Shown here piece by piece: positions 30,018 to 40,622 of a stretch of DNA of 64,000 nt. The stretch spans positions 186,001 through 250,000 of the forward strand of contig NZ_SJON01000003.1 in NCBI RefSeq assembly GCF_004331385.1, read 5' to 3'. This DNA comes from Enterobacter quasihormaechei (lineage in GTDB: Bacteria > Pseudomonadota > Gammaproteobacteria > Enterobacterales > Enterobacteriaceae). Within the stretch, counting starts at the first letter, position 1; each line of letters opens with the position of its first letter. The notes under the pieces are model-generated. The model was not told where the DNA came from and ran no database searches. It saw only the letters and a list, made by a program, of their open reading frames with translations. The translations under genes were made by a program, and so were the position numbers.

Positions 30018-30040
30018 TTACGCATGGGAAGGAAATCCCT

Positions 30041-30056
30041 ACGCAAACGTTTTCTT
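30041..30056 (+). promoter_or_regulatory. PurR operator of cvpA-purF
   Basis: ACGCAAACGTTTTCTT matches the PurR consensus ACGCAAACGTTTNCNT at nearly every position. It lies 57 bases before cvpA, as in E. coli, and should allow repression of cvpA-purF when purine bases are plentiful. Confidence 0.9.
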
Positions 30057-30112
30057 TTTCTGTTAGAATTCGCCCCGAACTGGATGACAGGGCGTTAAAT
30101 CGTGGGACACAT

Positions 30113-30601
30113 ATGGTCTGGATTGATTACGCCATCATTGCGGTGATTGGTTTTTCCTGTCTGGTTAGCCTGATCCGTGGCTTTGTTCGTGAAGCGTTAT
30201 CGCTGGTAACCTGGGGTTGTGCTTTCTTTGTTGCCAGTCATTACTACACTTACCTGTCTGTCTGGTTCACGGGCTTTGAAGATGAACTGGTCCGAAACGG
30301 AATCGCTATCGCGCTGCTGTTTATCGCGACGCTGATTGTCGGCGCTATCGTCAACTATGTGATAGGCCAGCTGGTCGAGAAAACCGGTCTGTCAGGGACG
30401 GACAGGGTGCTCGGCATCTGTTTCGGTGCGTTGCGAGGCGTGCTGATTGTGGCCGCGATCCTGTTCTTCCTGGATACCTTTACCGGGTTCTCCAAAAGTG
30501 AAGACTGGCAGAAATCGCAGCTCATTCCGGAGTTCAGCTTCATCATCAGATGGTTCTTTGACTATCTGCAAAGCTCGTCGAGTTTCTTGCCCAGGGCATA
30601 A
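30113..30601 (+). CDS. cvpA: CvpA, inner-membrane protein of the CvpA family
   Basis: This 162-residue protein has four hydrophobic segments (about 4-26, 29-48, 64-84, 101-122) and a short C-terminal tail. In E. coli CvpA was found through colicin V production; later work links it to envelope stress and bile resistance, but its molecular role is open. The start at 30113 gives the family N-terminus MVWIDYAIIAVIG. It is the first gene of the PurR-controlled cvpA-purF unit; purF begins 33 bases after its stop. Confidence 0.95.
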   Translation: MVWIDYAIIAVIGFSCLVSLIRGFVREALSLVTWGCAFFVASHYYTYLSVWFTGFEDELVRNGIAIALLFIATLIVGAIVNYVIGQLVEKTGLSGTDRVLGICFGALRGVLIVAAILFFLDTFTGFSKSEDWQKSQLIPEFSFIIRWFFDYLQSSSSFLPRA

Positions 30602-30634
30602 ACCCTGAGATGTGGCTTAACGAGGAAAAGACGA

Positions 30635-32152
30635 ATGTGCGGTATTGTCGGTATCGCCGGTTTCATGCCGGTAAACCAGTCGATTTATGACGCGTTAACG
30701 GTGCTTCAGCACCGTGGGCAGGATGCTGCGGGTATCATCACCATTGATGCAAACAACTGCTTCCGTTTACGTAAGGCGAACGGCCTGGTAAACGATGTGT
30801 TTGAAGCCCGCCATATGCAGCGTCTGCAAGGTAATATGGGGATCGGTCACGTTCGTTATCCTACTGCTGGCAGTTCCAGCGCCTCTGAGGCTCAGCCTTT
30901 TTACGTTAACTCCCCGTATGGCATCACGCTTGCCCACAACGGCAACCTGACCAACGCCCACGAGCTGCGTAAAAAGCTGTTTGAAGAGAAACGTCGCCAC
31001 ATTAACACCACCTCTGATTCTGAAATCCTGCTCAATATCTTTGCCAGCGAGCTGGATAACTTCCGCCACTACCCGCTGGAAGCCGATAACATCTTTGCCG
31101 CCGTTGCCGCGACGAACCGCCAGATCCGCGGCGCGTACGCCTGCGTGGCGATGATTATCGGTCACGGCATGGTGGCCTTCCGCGATCCAAACGGGATCCG
31201 CCCGCTGGTGCTCGGCAAGCGCGACCTTGGCGATGGCCGTTCTGAATACATGGTGGCCTCCGAAAGCGTGGCGCTGGACACGCTGGGCTTCGAGTTCCTG
31301 CGTGACGTTGCGCCGGGCGAAGCGGTTTACATCACCGAGAAGGGCCAGCTGTTTACCCGCCAGTGCGCCGACAACCCGGTGAGCAACCCGTGCCTGTTTG
31401 AATACGTCTACTTCGCTCGTCCGGACTCGTTCATCGACAAGATTTCCGTTTACAGCGCGCGCGTCAACATGGGCACGAAGCTGGGCGAGAAGATTGCCCG
31501 CGAGTGGGACGATCTCGACATCGACGTGGTTATTCCGATTCCGGAAACCTCCTGCGACATCGCGCTGGAGATCGCCCGCATTCTGGACAAGCCGTACCGT
31601 CAGGGCTTCGTGAAAAACCGCTACGTTGGCCGTACTTTCATTATGCCGGGCCAGCAGCTGCGCCGTAAGTCCGTACGTCGCAAGCTCAACGCTAACCGTG
31701 CCGAGTTCCGCGACAAGAACGTGCTGCTGGTGGATGACTCCATCGTGCGCGGTACGACGTCCGAGCAGATCATCGAGATGGCGCGCGAAGCCGGCGCGAA
31801 GAAAGTGTACCTCGCCTCTGCGGCGCCGGAAATCCGCTTCCCGAACGTGTACGGTATTGATATGCCAACCGCCAACGAGCTGATTGCTCACGGTCGCGAA
31901 GTGGACGAAATCCGTCAGATCATCGGGGCCGACGGCCTGATTTTCCAGGATCTGAACGATCTGATCGACGCGGTGCGCGCCGAGAACCCGGACATCCAGC
32001 AGTTCGAATGCTCGGTGTTCAATGGCATCTACGTGACGAAAGACGTTGACCAGCAGTATCTCGACTACCTTGATTCGCTGCGTAACGACGATGCGAAAGC
32101 CGTCCAGCTGCAAAACGATCTCGAAAGCTTAGAGATGCACAACGAAGGTTGA
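30635..32152 (+). CDS. purF: PurF, amidophosphoribosyltransferase
   Basis: This 505-residue enzyme transfers ammonia from glutamine to PRPP, the first committed step of purine synthesis. Cys2 (after Met removal the N-terminal nucleophile, MCGIVGI) marks the Ntn-hydrolase glutaminase domain (about 1-230). The PRPP-binding motif [13 protein letters not shown] (about 364-376) marks the type I phosphoribosyltransferase domain. GAGGAAAAG precedes the ATG. It is transcribed with cvpA from the PurR-regulated promoter. Confidence 0.97.
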   Translation: MCGIVGIAGFMPVNQSIYDALTVLQHRGQDAAGIITIDANNCFRLRKANGLVNDVFEARHMQRLQGNMGIGHVRYPTAGSSSASEAQPFYVNSPYGITLAHNGNLTNAHELRKKLFEEKRRHINTTSDSEILLNIFASELDNFRHYPLEADNIFAAVAATNRQIRGAYACVAMIIGHGMVAFRDPNGIRPLVLGKRDLGDGRSEYMVASESVALDTLGFEFLRDVAPGEAVYITEKGQLFTRQCADNPVSNPCLFEYVYFARPDSFIDKISVYSARVNMGTKLGEKIAREWDDLDIDVVIPIPETSCDIALEIARILDKPYRQGFVKNRYVGRTFIMPGQQLRRKSVRRKLNANRAEFRDKNVLLVDDSIVRGTTSEQIIEMAREAGAKKVYLASAAPEIRFPNVYGIDMPTANELIAHGREVDEIRQIIGADGLIFQDLNDLIDAVRAENPDIQQFECSVFNGIYVTKDVDQQYLDYLDSLRNDDAKAVQLQNDLESLEMHNEG

Positions 32153-32159
32153 TGCCTGT

Positions 32160-32187
32160 GCAGGTGAGGGCGCTCGCCCTCACTTGC
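32160..32187 (+). repeat. Strong hairpin between purF and ubiX
   Basis: A 13-bp inverted repeat (GCAGGTGAGGGCG / CGCCCTCACTTGC, one G-T pair) with a two-base loop starts 7 bases after the purF stop. No T-run follows, so it is not a standard intrinsic terminator; it may protect the 3' end of purF mRNA or reduce read-through into ubiX. Confidence 0.6.
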
Positions 32188-32241
32188 AACTCCCCGTAAA
32201 ATCCTGCACAGTCTGCCCTGAAATCAGCAAGGGCAAAAATC

Positions 32242-32811
32242 ATGAAACGACTCATTGTAGGGATCAGCGGCGCCAGCGGCGCGATTTACGGCGTCCGGCT
32301 GTTACAGGTGCTGCGTGACGTTACAGGCGTAGAAACCCATCTGGTGATGAGCCAGGCGGCGCGCCAGACCCTCTCTCTTGAAACCGATCTCTCTCTGCGC
32401 GACGTTCAGGCCCTGGCTGACGTTGTGCACGATGCCCGCGATATCGCCGCCAGCATCTCTTCAGGCTCGTTTAAAACGGCCGGCATGGTTATTTTGCCCT
32501 GTTCGATTAAAACCCTTTCCGGCATTGTAAACAGCTATACCGACACGCTGGTGACGCGTGCGGCAGACGTGGTGCTGAAAGAGCGTCGCCCTCTGGTGCT
32601 GTGCGTGCGCGAAACCCCGCTGCACCTGGGACATCTGCGCCTGATGACGCAGGCCGCCGAACTGGGCGCCGTGATTATGCCCCCGGTTCCTGCGTTCTAT
32701 CATCGCCCGCAGACGCTGGACGATGTCATCAATCAGACCGTTAACCGCGTACTGGATCAGTTCGATATTGACCTGCCTGAAGATCTCTTTGTCCGCTGGC
32801 AGGGGACGTGA
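32242..32811 (+). CDS. ubiX: UbiX, flavin prenyltransferase
   Basis: This 189-residue Rossmann-like flavoprotein attaches a dimethylallyl group to FMN to make prenylated FMN, the cofactor of the decarboxylase UbiD in ubiquinone synthesis. The N-terminal GISGASGAIYGVRLL (about 7-21) binds the flavin phosphate, and the C-terminal RPQTLDDVINQTVNRVLDQ is typical. It lies between purF and argT as in E. coli. A short hairpin without a T-run (32845-32866) follows. Confidence 0.95.
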   Translation: MKRLIVGISGASGAIYGVRLLQVLRDVTGVETHLVMSQAARQTLSLETDLSLRDVQALADVVHDARDIAASISSGSFKTAGMVILPCSIKTLSGIVNSYTDTLVTRAADVVLKERRPLVLCVRETPLHLGHLRLMTQAAELGAVIMPPVPAFYHRPQTLDDVINQTVNRVLDQFDIDLPEDLFVRWQGT

Positions 32812-32816
32812 AGCCG

Positions 32817-32833
32817 TGCACAATCAGGGTGCA
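32817..32833 (+). promoter_or_regulatory. NtrC-like binding site upstream of argT
   Basis: TGCACAATCAGGGTGCA contains GCAC-N7-GTGC, the core of NtrC enhancer sites. It lies 187 bases before a sigma-54-type promoter, a normal distance for an enhancer. It starts just past the ubiX stop. Confidence 0.7.
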
Positions 32834-33019
32834 TGAAAAGGCAATTTGCCCTGTTTCAGGGCAAAACTGCAACCGCGATCATATCCTCGACATTTAATTC
32901 GCTTTTTCCCTTTTTCTCTTTCCGGTTCGTTCGGCAGACCTGCTATCTTTCACCATTAAGGCAGTATCGCAACGTTTTATTAACATATTTAACGTCGTAG
33001 TCTGAACCCGACGACAATG

Positions 33020-33035
33020 TGGCATAAGACCTGCA
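33020..33035 (+). promoter_or_regulatory. Sigma-54-type promoter of argT
   Basis: TGGCATAAGACCTGCA matches the -24/-12 consensus TGGCAYRN4TTGCW at all but one of the fixed positions, with correct GG-to-GC spacing. It is about 67 bases before the argT start. This fits nitrogen-controlled expression of argT known in Salmonella and E. coli. Confidence 0.8.
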
Positions 33036-33101
33036 AGAGCAGCCTGCAACACAACACACAACATAAACCATAATAAAATCACGGTTCTTGAGGGTAAATG
33101 T

Positions 33102-33884
33102 ATGAAGAAGACGGTTCTGGCTCTGTCTTTGCTCGTGGGCTTGAGTGCAGCAGCAGGCAGCTATGCAGCGCTTCCACAGACAGTTCGTATCGGTACAGAC
33201 GCAACCTACGCGCCATTCTCATCCAAGGATGCGAAGGGCGATTTCGTGGGGTTTGATATCGATCTGGGAAATGAGATGTGCAAACGCATGGAAGTGAAGT
33301 GCACATGGGTGGGCAGTGACTTTGACGCGCTGATCCCGTCGCTGAAAGCCAAGAAAATTGATGCCATTATCTCTTCTCTCTCCATCACGGAAAAACGTCA
33401 GCAGGAGATCGCCTTCTCTGAGAAGCTCTACGCTGCCGATTCACGTCTGATTGCCGCGAAAGGCTCCCCAATCCAGCCGACCATCGACTCGCTGAAAGGT
33501 AAGCATGTTGGCGTGCTTCAGGGCTCAACCCAGGAAGGCTACGCGAACGCCAACTGGCGCGAGAAGGGCGTCGATGTGGTCGCCTACCAGAACCAGGATC
33601 TGATCTACTCTGACCTGGCGGCGGGCCGTCTGGATGCCGCGTTCCAGGATGAAGTTGCCGCGAGCGAAGGCTTCCTGAAGCAGCCTGCGGGTAAAGAGTA
33701 CGCCTTTGCTGGCCCGTCAGTTAAAGATAAAAAATACTTTGGCGACGGCACCGGTATTGGCCTGCGTAAGGATGATACCGAGCTGAAAGCCGCCTTCGAC
33801 AAAGCGTTTAACGAGCTGCGTAAAGACGGTACCTACGACAAACTGGCGAAGAAATACTTCGATTTTAACGTCTACGGTGATTAA
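33102..33884 (+). CDS. argT: ArgT, lysine/arginine/ornithine-binding periplasmic protein
   Basis: This 260-residue solute-binding protein begins with a 22-residue signal peptide (ending SYA), followed by the mature start [16 protein letters not shown]. Two lobes bind basic amino acids; ligand contacts known from the family (Tyr of TYAPF, the [10 protein letters not shown] strand, and Asp of LDAAFQDE) are present. It delivers its ligands to the HisQMP permease encoded just downstream. It is a close paralogue of HisJ, the next gene but with its own promoter, and its promoter is of the sigma-54 type. Confidence 0.96.
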   Translation: MKKTVLALSLLVGLSAAAGSYAALPQTVRIGTDATYAPFSSKDAKGDFVGFDIDLGNEMCKRMEVKCTWVGSDFDALIPSLKAKKIDAIISSLSITEKRQQEIAFSEKLYAADSRLIAAKGSPIQPTIDSLKGKHVGVLQGSTQEGYANANWREKGVDVVAYQNQDLIYSDLAAGRLDAAFQDEVAASEGFLKQPAGKEYAFAGPSVKDKKYFGDGTGIGLRKDDTELKAAFDKAFNELRKDGTYDKLAKKYFDFNVYGD

Positions 33885-33897
33885 TGCCTGAACGGGA

Positions 33898-33914
33898 TGC
33901 ACTGATGTGGTGCA
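33898..33914 (+). promoter_or_regulatory. NtrC-like binding site upstream of hisJ
   Basis: TGCACTGATGTGGTGCA contains GCAC-N7-GTGC and lies 131 bases before the hisJ sigma-54-type promoter. A second, inverted arrangement GGTGCAGAGAATGCACC at 33939-33955 may be another pair of half-sites. The two can also pair as a 9-bp hairpin (GGTGCATTC / GAATGCACC) in the argT mRNA tail. Confidence 0.65.
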
Positions 33915-34044
33915 TTCCACGGTGTAATGTTCCAGTATGGTGCAGAGAATGCACCGTATTGGATCGTTGTGTGCATAGTTAAGCATTTAAAATGCAAAAA
34001 TTCCCGTTCAGAGCCATTAATCTTTGCCTGAATGAGGCGATTAA

Positions 34045-34060
34045 TGGCACATTAACGGCA
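34045..34060 (+). promoter_or_regulatory. Sigma-54-type promoter of hisJ
   Basis: TGGCACATTAACGGCA has the invariant GG and GC at the right spacing and a perfect -24 element; two of the -12 positions differ from TTGCA. It lies 49 bases before the hisJ start. Together with the NtrC-like site it suggests separate nitrogen control of hisJQMP. Confidence 0.65.
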
Positions 34061-34108
34061 CCCCGTGGTCGTAAAATCTCGTATTAAGACAGTTTGTTGA
34101 GGACAGAT

Positions 34109-34891
34109 ATGAAAAAACTGGTGTTGTCACTTTCTCTGGTACTGGCCTTTTCCAGCGCCACCGCGGCATTCGCAGCAATTCCGCAGAAAATTCGTATTGG
34201 AACTGATCCAACCTACGCACCTTTCGAATCGAAGAATGCGAAGGGGGAACTGGTCGGTTTTGACATCGATCTGGCTAACGAGCTGTGCAAACGCATTAAA
34301 GCGCAATGTACCTACGTTGAAAACCCGCTGGATGCGCTGATCCCGTCTCTGAAAGCCAAAAAAATCGACGTGATCATGTCCTCCCTTTCCATCACTGAAA
34401 AACGTCAGCAGGAGATTGCCTTCACGGACAAACTCTACGCGGCTGATTCACGTCTGGTAGTGGCGAAATCCTCAGACATTCAGCCAACCCTTGAGTCTCT
34501 GAAAGGCAAGCGCGTGGGCGTGTTGCAGGGGACCACGCAGGAAACCTACGGCAACGAGCACTGGGCGCCTAAGGGCATTGAAATTGTCTCTTACCAGGGC
34601 CAGGAAAATATCTACGCAGACCTGACGGCAGGCCGCATTGATGCCGCATTCCAGGACGAAGTGGCGGCAAGCGAAGGCTTCCTGAAGCAGCCTGTGGGTA
34701 AAGATTACAAGTTCGGCGGTCCGTCCATTAAGGATGAAAAACTCTTTGGCGTGGGCACCGGTATGGGCCTGCGTAAAGAAGACAATGAACTGCGTGAAGC
34801 CCTGAACAAAGCGTTCGCCGAGATGCGCGCGGACGGTACCTACGACAAGCTGGCGAAAAAGTACTTCGATTTTAACGTCTACGGCGGCTAA
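34109..34891 (+). CDS. hisJ: HisJ, histidine-binding periplasmic protein
   Basis: This 260-residue binding protein has a 22-residue signal peptide (ending AFA) and a mature start [16 protein letters not shown]. It is about two-thirds identical to ArgT by eye and shares the same ligand-binding segments, but binds histidine best in known species. I took the ATG at 34109; five codons earlier in frame there is a non-family start. It is the first gene of hisJQMP. A GC-rich hairpin between hisJ and hisQ probably lowers expression of the membrane genes relative to the binding protein. Confidence 0.95.
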   Translation: MKKLVLSLSLVLAFSSATAAFAAIPQKIRIGTDPTYAPFESKNAKGELVGFDIDLANELCKRIKAQCTYVENPLDALIPSLKAKKIDVIMSSLSITEKRQQEIAFTDKLYAADSRLVVAKSSDIQPTLESLKGKRVGVLQGTTQETYGNEHWAPKGIEIVSYQGQENIYADLTAGRIDAAFQDEVAASEGFLKQPVGKDYKFGGPSIKDEKLFGVGTGMGLRKEDNELREALNKAFAEMRADGTYDKLAKKYFDFNVYGG

Positions 34892-34914
34892 TCGCCCCGT
34901 CTGATAACGTGCGG

Positions 34915-34935
34915 CCCCTCCCATTACGGGAGGGG
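34915..34935 (+). repeat. Hairpin between hisJ and hisQ
   Basis: A perfect 8-bp GC stem CCCCTCCC / GGGAGGGG with a five-base loop, followed by AAAAG and no T-run. In Salmonella a REP element occupies this gap and dampens downstream expression; this simple hairpin may do the same job. Confidence 0.65.
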
Positions 34936-34979
34936 AAAAGACACGGTTCCACCACTCACGAGACGACAGGGCACGCGGT

Positions 34980-35666
34980 ATGCTGTACGGATTTTCTGGC
35001 GTTATTTTACAGGGCGCGCTTGTCACCCTTGAGCTGGCCATCAGCTCCGTGGTGCTGGCGGTGCTGATAGGCCTGGCGGGCGCGGGGGCAAAGTTATCCG
35101 CCAACAGACCGCTGGCGCTGATATTTGAAGGCTATACCACGCTGATTCGCGGCGTGCCTGACTTGGTGCTGATGCTGCTGATCTTTTACGGCCTGCAAAT
35201 CGCACTTAACGGCGTGACGGACGCTATCGGCATGGATCAGATCGATATCGACCCGATGGTGGCCGGTATCATTACCCTTGGTTTTATCTACGGCGCCTAC
35301 TTCACCGAGACCTTTCGCGGCGCGTATATGGCCGTGCCGAAGGGACACATTGAAGCGGCGACTGCTTACGGTTTTACCTCCTCACAAACGTTTCGCCGGA
35401 TCATGTTCCCGGCCATGATGCGTTACGCGCTGCCGGGTATCGGCAACAACTGGCAGGTTATTCTCAAGGCGACGGCGCTGGTCTCCCTGCTGGGTCTGGA
35501 AGACGTGGTGAAGGCCACGCAGCTGGCGGGTAAGAGCACCTGGGAACCGTTCTACTTTGCGGTGGTCTGTGGCGTGATTTATCTGGTCTTTACGACCGTC
35601 TCCAATGGTGTGCTGCTTCTGCTCGAACGTCGCTACTCCGTGGGTGTGAAGAGGGCTGACCTGTGA
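34980..35666 (+). CDS. hisQ: HisQ, histidine/LAO ABC transporter permease
   Basis: This 228-residue inner-membrane protein has five membrane spans and belongs to the HisMQ family of amino acid permeases. The EAA loop that contacts the ATPase HisP reads IEAATAYGFTSSQTFRRIMFPA (about 122-143). It pairs with HisM to carry ligands from HisJ or ArgT. Its stop overlaps the hisM GTG start (GTGA), indicating coupled translation in equal amounts. Confidence 0.96.
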   Translation: MLYGFSGVILQGALVTLELAISSVVLAVLIGLAGAGAKLSANRPLALIFEGYTTLIRGVPDLVLMLLIFYGLQIALNGVTDAIGMDQIDIDPMVAGIITLGFIYGAYFTETFRGAYMAVPKGHIEAATAYGFTSSQTFRRIMFPAMMRYALPGIGNNWQVILKATALVSLLGLEDVVKATQLAGKSTWEPFYFAVVCGVIYLVFTTVSNGVLLLLERRYSVGVKRADL

Positions 35667-36376
35667 TTGAGATTATTCAGGAGTACTGGAAATCCCTGCT
35701 GTGGACGGACGGCTACCGCTTCACGGGCGTGGCGATCACGCTGTGGCTGCTGATTTCCTCGGTAGTAATGGGCGGCATTCTGGCGGTGTGTTTGGCCATT
35801 GGCCGCGTGTCGAACAATAAATTTATCCAGTTCCCGATCTGGCTGTTTACCTACGTGTTTCGCGGTACGCCGCTGTACGTACAGCTGCTGGTGTTCTATT
35901 CGGGGATGTACACGCTTGAGATCGTGAAAGGCACCGAGATGCTGAACGCGTTCTTTCGCAGCGGCCTGAACTGTACGGTGCTGGCGCTGACGCTTAATAC
36001 CTGCGCCTATACTACCGAGATCTTCGCCGGTGCCATTCGTTCCGTGCCGCACGGAGAGATCGAGGCGGCGCGCGCGTACGGCTTCTCCTCCGTGAAGCTT
36101 TACCGCTGTATTATTCTGCCTTCAGCGCTGCGTATTGCGCTGCCGGCGTACAGCAACGAAGTGATTTTAATGCTGCATTCAACGGCACTGGCCTTTACCG
36201 CCACGGTACCGGATCTGTTAAAGATTGCGCGCGATATTAACTCTGCGACCTATCAGCCGTTTACGGCGTTTGGCATTGCGGCAGTGCTCTATTTGATCAT
36301 TTCTTACGTCCTGATCAGCCTGTTCCGTAAGGCTGAAAAACGCTGGTTGCAGCATATAAAACCGTCGACGCACTGA
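35663..36376 (+). CDS. hisM: HisM, histidine/LAO ABC transporter permease
   Basis: This 237-residue permease has five membrane spans, and an EAA loop GEIEAARAYGFSSVKLYRC (about 131-149) that docks on HisP. It is the partner of HisQ in the HisQMP2 complex. It starts with GTG inside the last codons of hisQ. hisP follows six bases after its stop. Confidence 0.96.
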   Translation: MIEIIQEYWKSLLWTDGYRFTGVAITLWLLISSVVMGGILAVCLAIGRVSNNKFIQFPIWLFTYVFRGTPLYVQLLVFYSGMYTLEIVKGTEMLNAFFRSGLNCTVLALTLNTCAYTTEIFAGAIRSVPHGEIEAARAYGFSSVKLYRCIILPSALRIALPAYSNEVILMLHSTALAFTATVPDLLKIARDINSATYQPFTAFGIAAVLYLIISYVLISLFRKAEKRWLQHIKPSTH

Positions 36377-36382
36377 GAATTT

Positions 36383-37159
36383 ATGATGGCTGAGAACAAA
36401 TTAAACGTAATTGATTTGCACAAGCGCTACGGCGAACATGAAGTGCTGAAAGGGGTGTCGCTGGAGGCTAACGCGGGCGACGTGATCAGTATTATCGGTT
36501 CATCAGGTTCGGGTAAAAGTACCTTCCTGCGCTGCATCAACTTCCTCGAAAAGCCGAGCGAAGGTTCGATTGTGGTGAGCGGACAGAACATTAATATGGT
36601 GCGTGATAAAGACGGCCAGCTTAAAGTGGCGGATAAAAACCAGCTGCGCCTGCTGCGTACGCGCCTGACGATGGTCTTCCAGCACTTCAACCTCTGGAGC
36701 CACATGACGGTGCTGGAGAACGTGATGGAAGCGCCGGTTCAGGTGCTCGGCTTAAGCAAGCAGGAGGCCCGTGAGCGTGCGGTGAAATACCTGGCGAAAG
36801 TGGGTATCGACGAGCGTCAGCAGATCAAGTACCCGGTGCACCTGTCAGGTGGTCAGCAGCAGCGCGTCTCCATCGCCCGCGCGCTGGCGATGGAGCCGGA
36901 AGTTCTGCTGTTTGACGAACCGACCTCCGCGCTGGACCCGGAACTTGTTGGCGAGGTGCTGCGCATCATGCAGAAGCTGGCTGAAGAGGGCAAAACGATG
37001 GTGGTGGTGACGCATGAGATGGGCTTCGCCCGTAATGTTTCTAACCACGTTATCTTCCTGCATCAGGGCAAGATCGAGGAGCAGGGGCATCCTGATGAGG
37101 TGCTGGCGAACCCGCAAAGCCCGCGCTTGCAGCAGTTCCTGAAGGGATCTCTGAAATAA
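36383..37159 (+). CDS. hisP: HisP, histidine/LAO ABC transporter ATPase
   Basis: This 258-residue ATPase has the Walker A loop GSSGSGKST (about 39-47), Q-loop FQHFNLW, ABC signature LSGGQQQR (about 154-161), Walker [14 protein letters not shown] and switch His in VVVTHEMG. Two copies power import through HisQM in the inner membrane. The start has two adjacent ATG codons; I kept the first. It ends hisJQMP; a REP-type repeat follows. Confidence 0.97.
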   Translation: MMAENKLNVIDLHKRYGEHEVLKGVSLEANAGDVISIIGSSGSGKSTFLRCINFLEKPSEGSIVVSGQNINMVRDKDGQLKVADKNQLRLLRTRLTMVFQHFNLWSHMTVLENVMEAPVQVLGLSKQEARERAVKYLAKVGIDERQQIKYPVHLSGGQQQRVSIARALAMEPEVLLFDEPTSALDPELVGEVLRIMQKLAEEGKTMVVVTHEMGFARNVSNHVIFLHQGKIEEQGHPDEVLANPQSPRLQQFLKGSLK

Positions 37160-37189
37160 AGAGGGCATCAGACGGCGGTGCTGCTTAAT

Positions 37190-37245
37190 TGCCCGGTGGC
37201 GCTTCGCTTACCGGGCCTACAAAAACCGTAGGCCGCCGCCACGCA
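37190..37245. repeat. REP/BIME-type repeat pair (hisP-GNAT gene)
   Basis: A REP unit GCCCGGTGGCGCTTCGCTTA followed by CCGGGCCTAC, then an inverted partial copy (CCGTAGGCCGCCGCCACGC). It separates the convergent hisP and GNAT genes. Confidence 0.85.
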
Positions 37246-37246
37246 T

Positions 37247-37756
37247 TCAGGGCGCACCACGCTCCAGCCGGTACACCCAGTCGTCATACCGCACCCCGTT
37301 AATCTCGTATGCCTTCTCCAGCACCTGCGTGCGCACAAAACCGGCTTTCTCCAGCACGCGTACCGAACCGCTGTTATCCGCCAGTACATACGCATTAATC
37401 GCCTTCACGCCGATCGGGTTAAAGGCGTAATCACATACCGCGCGCAGCGCCTCACTGGCAATACCTTTACCCTGCGCGGCAGGCACCACGGTATAGCCAA
37501 CATCCGCCTCTTCACGGTTAGCCGCGCTGATTTGCAGCCCGATATCCCCGAGCGGCGTATCGTCATTATGCAGACGGATCACGAAGACATGCTCCGCCAT
37601 CAGGCGTGCGGCAAATACGCGGCGCGTCTCTTTTTCCGGCGTGATAGCAGCCATGTAGCGCATGACGGTGGGATCTTCACGCAGTGAGCGGAAGAACGCC
37701 CAGTCAGAGGGTTTGAAAGGGGTGAGATGAAGCCGGGTTGTGGTGAGGGTTGCCAT
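37247..37756 (-). CDS. GNAT-family N-acetyltransferase, RimJ/RimL type
   Basis: This 169-residue protein has the GNAT fold. Motif A with the acetyl-CoA pyrophosphate loop QGKGIA is at residues 95-100, preceded by VGYTVVPA, and the typical RimJ-like ending segment NSGSVRVLEKAGF is at about 128-140. It probably acetylates a protein N-terminus, an antibiotic or a small amine; the substrate cannot be told. In E. coli K-12 this place between hisP and yfcH holds rpnB, so this is a genus-level difference. The stop lies right beside the REP repeat. I cannot assign a symbol. Confidence 0.88.
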   Translation of the reverse strand: MATLTTTRLHLTPFKPSDWAFFRSLREDPTVMRYMAAITPEKETRRVFAARLMAEHVFVIRLHNDDTPLGDIGLQISAANREEADVGYTVVPAAQGKGIASEALRAVCDYAFNPIGVKAINAYVLADNSGSVRVLEKAGFVRTQVLEKAYEINGVRYDDWVYRLERGAP

Positions 37757-37800
37757 AGTTACGCCATATCATCCAGACATGGCGTATGACTGTAACATAT

Positions 37801-38694
37801 TCACCGCACTACATCCCCCAGCGCCTCTTCTAAATCATACCAGCGGAACGTAAATCCGGCCGCTTCCAGCCGTTTTGGCAGCGCGCGCTGGCCGCCCAGC
37901 ACCAGTACCGACGATTCACCCATCAGCAGCCGAATCGCCGTCGCAGGCACGCGCAGCACCGCCGGGCGATGCAGGGCATGGCCCAGGGCATGAGCAAACT
38001 GCTCATTACGTACCGGATACGGTGACACCATGTTAAACGGCCCGCGCAGGTCGTTATCCAGCAGCCAGAGAATGCCGTTGACCATATCGTCGATATGGAT
38101 CCACGCCAGATACTGTCGTCCGTTACCGATAGGACCGCCAAGCCCCATTTTAAACGGCGGCAGCATTTTACCGAGGATACCGCCCTTCGGAGCAAGCACC
38201 ACGCCGGTGCGCAGCAGGCAGACGCGTGTCTTATCGCTCTGCGCCGCGCAGGCGATACGCTCCCACTGGGCGCAGAGTTTATGGGTAAACTCGTTGTGCG
38301 GTGGCTCCTCTTCGGTCACCACCACTTCACCGAGATCGCCATAGTAGCCTGTAGCAGAACCGGAAATCAGCACCGAAGGCGGCGTCTCGCTGTTGCGAAT
38401 CAGCTCAACCAGCTTTTCGGTCATGTTCCAGCGGCTGCTGCATAAACGCTGCTTTTGCTCTTCGGTCCAGCGTTTATCGGCAATAGGTTCACCCGCGAGG
38501 TTAATGACGGCGTCAAAGCCGTCCAGATCCTGCCGTTCAGCCAGGCCTTTCCAGATCTCAACGCCGGCACCCAGCACCTGACGGGCTTTCTCCGGGCTGC
38601 GCGTGACCACGGTGATGTCGTGATGCAACGCCTGCAAGCGTGGAATGAGATGGCGACCAATCAGGCCCGTACCGCCGGTGAGCAGAATCTTCAT
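37801..38694 (-). CDS. yfcH: YfcH, SDR-family epimerase-like protein
   Basis: This 297-residue member of the TIGR01777 epimerase family starts with the NAD(P)-binding loop [17 protein letters not shown] (about 4-20). It has [13 protein letters not shown] with the Tyr expected in short-chain dehydrogenases, and a C-terminal domain of the DUF1731 type (about 245-293). No substrate is known. It lies 13 bases after folX on the same strand, so the two are probably co-transcribed. Confidence 0.93.
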   Translation of the reverse strand: MKILLTGGTGLIGRHLIPRLQALHHDITVVTRSPEKARQVLGAGVEIWKGLAERQDLDGFDAVINLAGEPIADKRWTEEQKQRLCSSRWNMTEKLVELIRNSETPPSVLISGSATGYYGDLGEVVVTEEEPPHNEFTHKLCAQWERIACAAQSDKTRVCLLRTGVVLAPKGGILGKMLPPFKMGLGGPIGNGRQYLAWIHIDDMVNGILWLLDNDLRGPFNMVSPYPVRNEQFAHALGHALHRPAVLRVPATAIRLLMGESSVLVLGGQRALPKRLEAAGFTFRWYDLEEALGDVVR

Positions 38695-38707
38695 ACAACC
38701 TCCAGGT

Positions 38708-39076
38708 TTACGCCTGGCGCTGCCAGCTTAACGTCATCGAGACGGAGTCGGCGTAGCGCAGAGCGTGAAGTTTATCGATCTCTACTTCAGCATAAGTGAC
38801 CCAGTGGTGTTCGCGTGCGATATCGAGCACATCCTGAGTTAATTTTTCCAGTAGCGCAAAACGGTTGTTCTCAACGTACTGGATGATGCTTTTGGTGATC
38901 GTTCGATAGTTCAGCGCGTCGTTGATATCCTCGCTGGCGCGCGCCTTGTCTGCCGGGTAATGGATCACCACATTCACCACGATATCCTGGCGATTAGCGA
39001 TCTCCTCCTCTTTAATACCGATGAACGTGCGTAAGCGTAAGTTTTTTATACGAATAATAGCGTCATGCTGGGACAT
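38708..39076 (-). CDS. folX: FolX, dihydroneopterin triphosphate 2'-epimerase
   Basis: This 122-residue enzyme has the tunnelling (T-fold) structure of the dihydroneopterin aldolase family. It epimerises dihydroneopterin triphosphate to dihydromonapterin triphosphate, on the route to tetrahydromonapterin. The conserved segments [18 protein letters not shown] and [15 protein letters not shown] are present. The ATG at 39076 gives the family start; the frame continues upstream to 39139 without similarity. It precedes yfcH. Confidence 0.94.
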   Translation of the reverse strand: MSQHDAIIRIKNLRLRTFIGIKEEEIANRQDIVVNVVIHYPADKARASEDINDALNYRTITKSIIQYVENNRFALLEKLTQDVLDIAREHHWVTYAEVEIDKLHALRYADSVSMTLSWQRQA

Positions 39077-39151
39077 TGCAGGTCTTCTCCGTGTCAGTAT
39101 TTCTGCCTCATCATACATGAGGAGAACACCTGTACCCAACGGGGCGCAGGC

Positions 39152-40566
<1,415 letters not shown>

Positions 40567-40622
40567 TCGGACGAGGCGCTTGAGGTATGATAGGGGCAGT
40601 CTGATTTTCGGAGGAGTAACTG

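Noticed and set aside
30767-32113. A 448-codon open frame antisense to purF
   Set aside because: Opposite purF and composed of shadow-like His, Val and Arg-rich sequence.
32845-32866. A possible intrinsic terminator after ubiX (GCCCTG / CAGGGC)
   Set aside because: The stem is real, but no T-run follows on the plus strand, so I do not call it a terminator.
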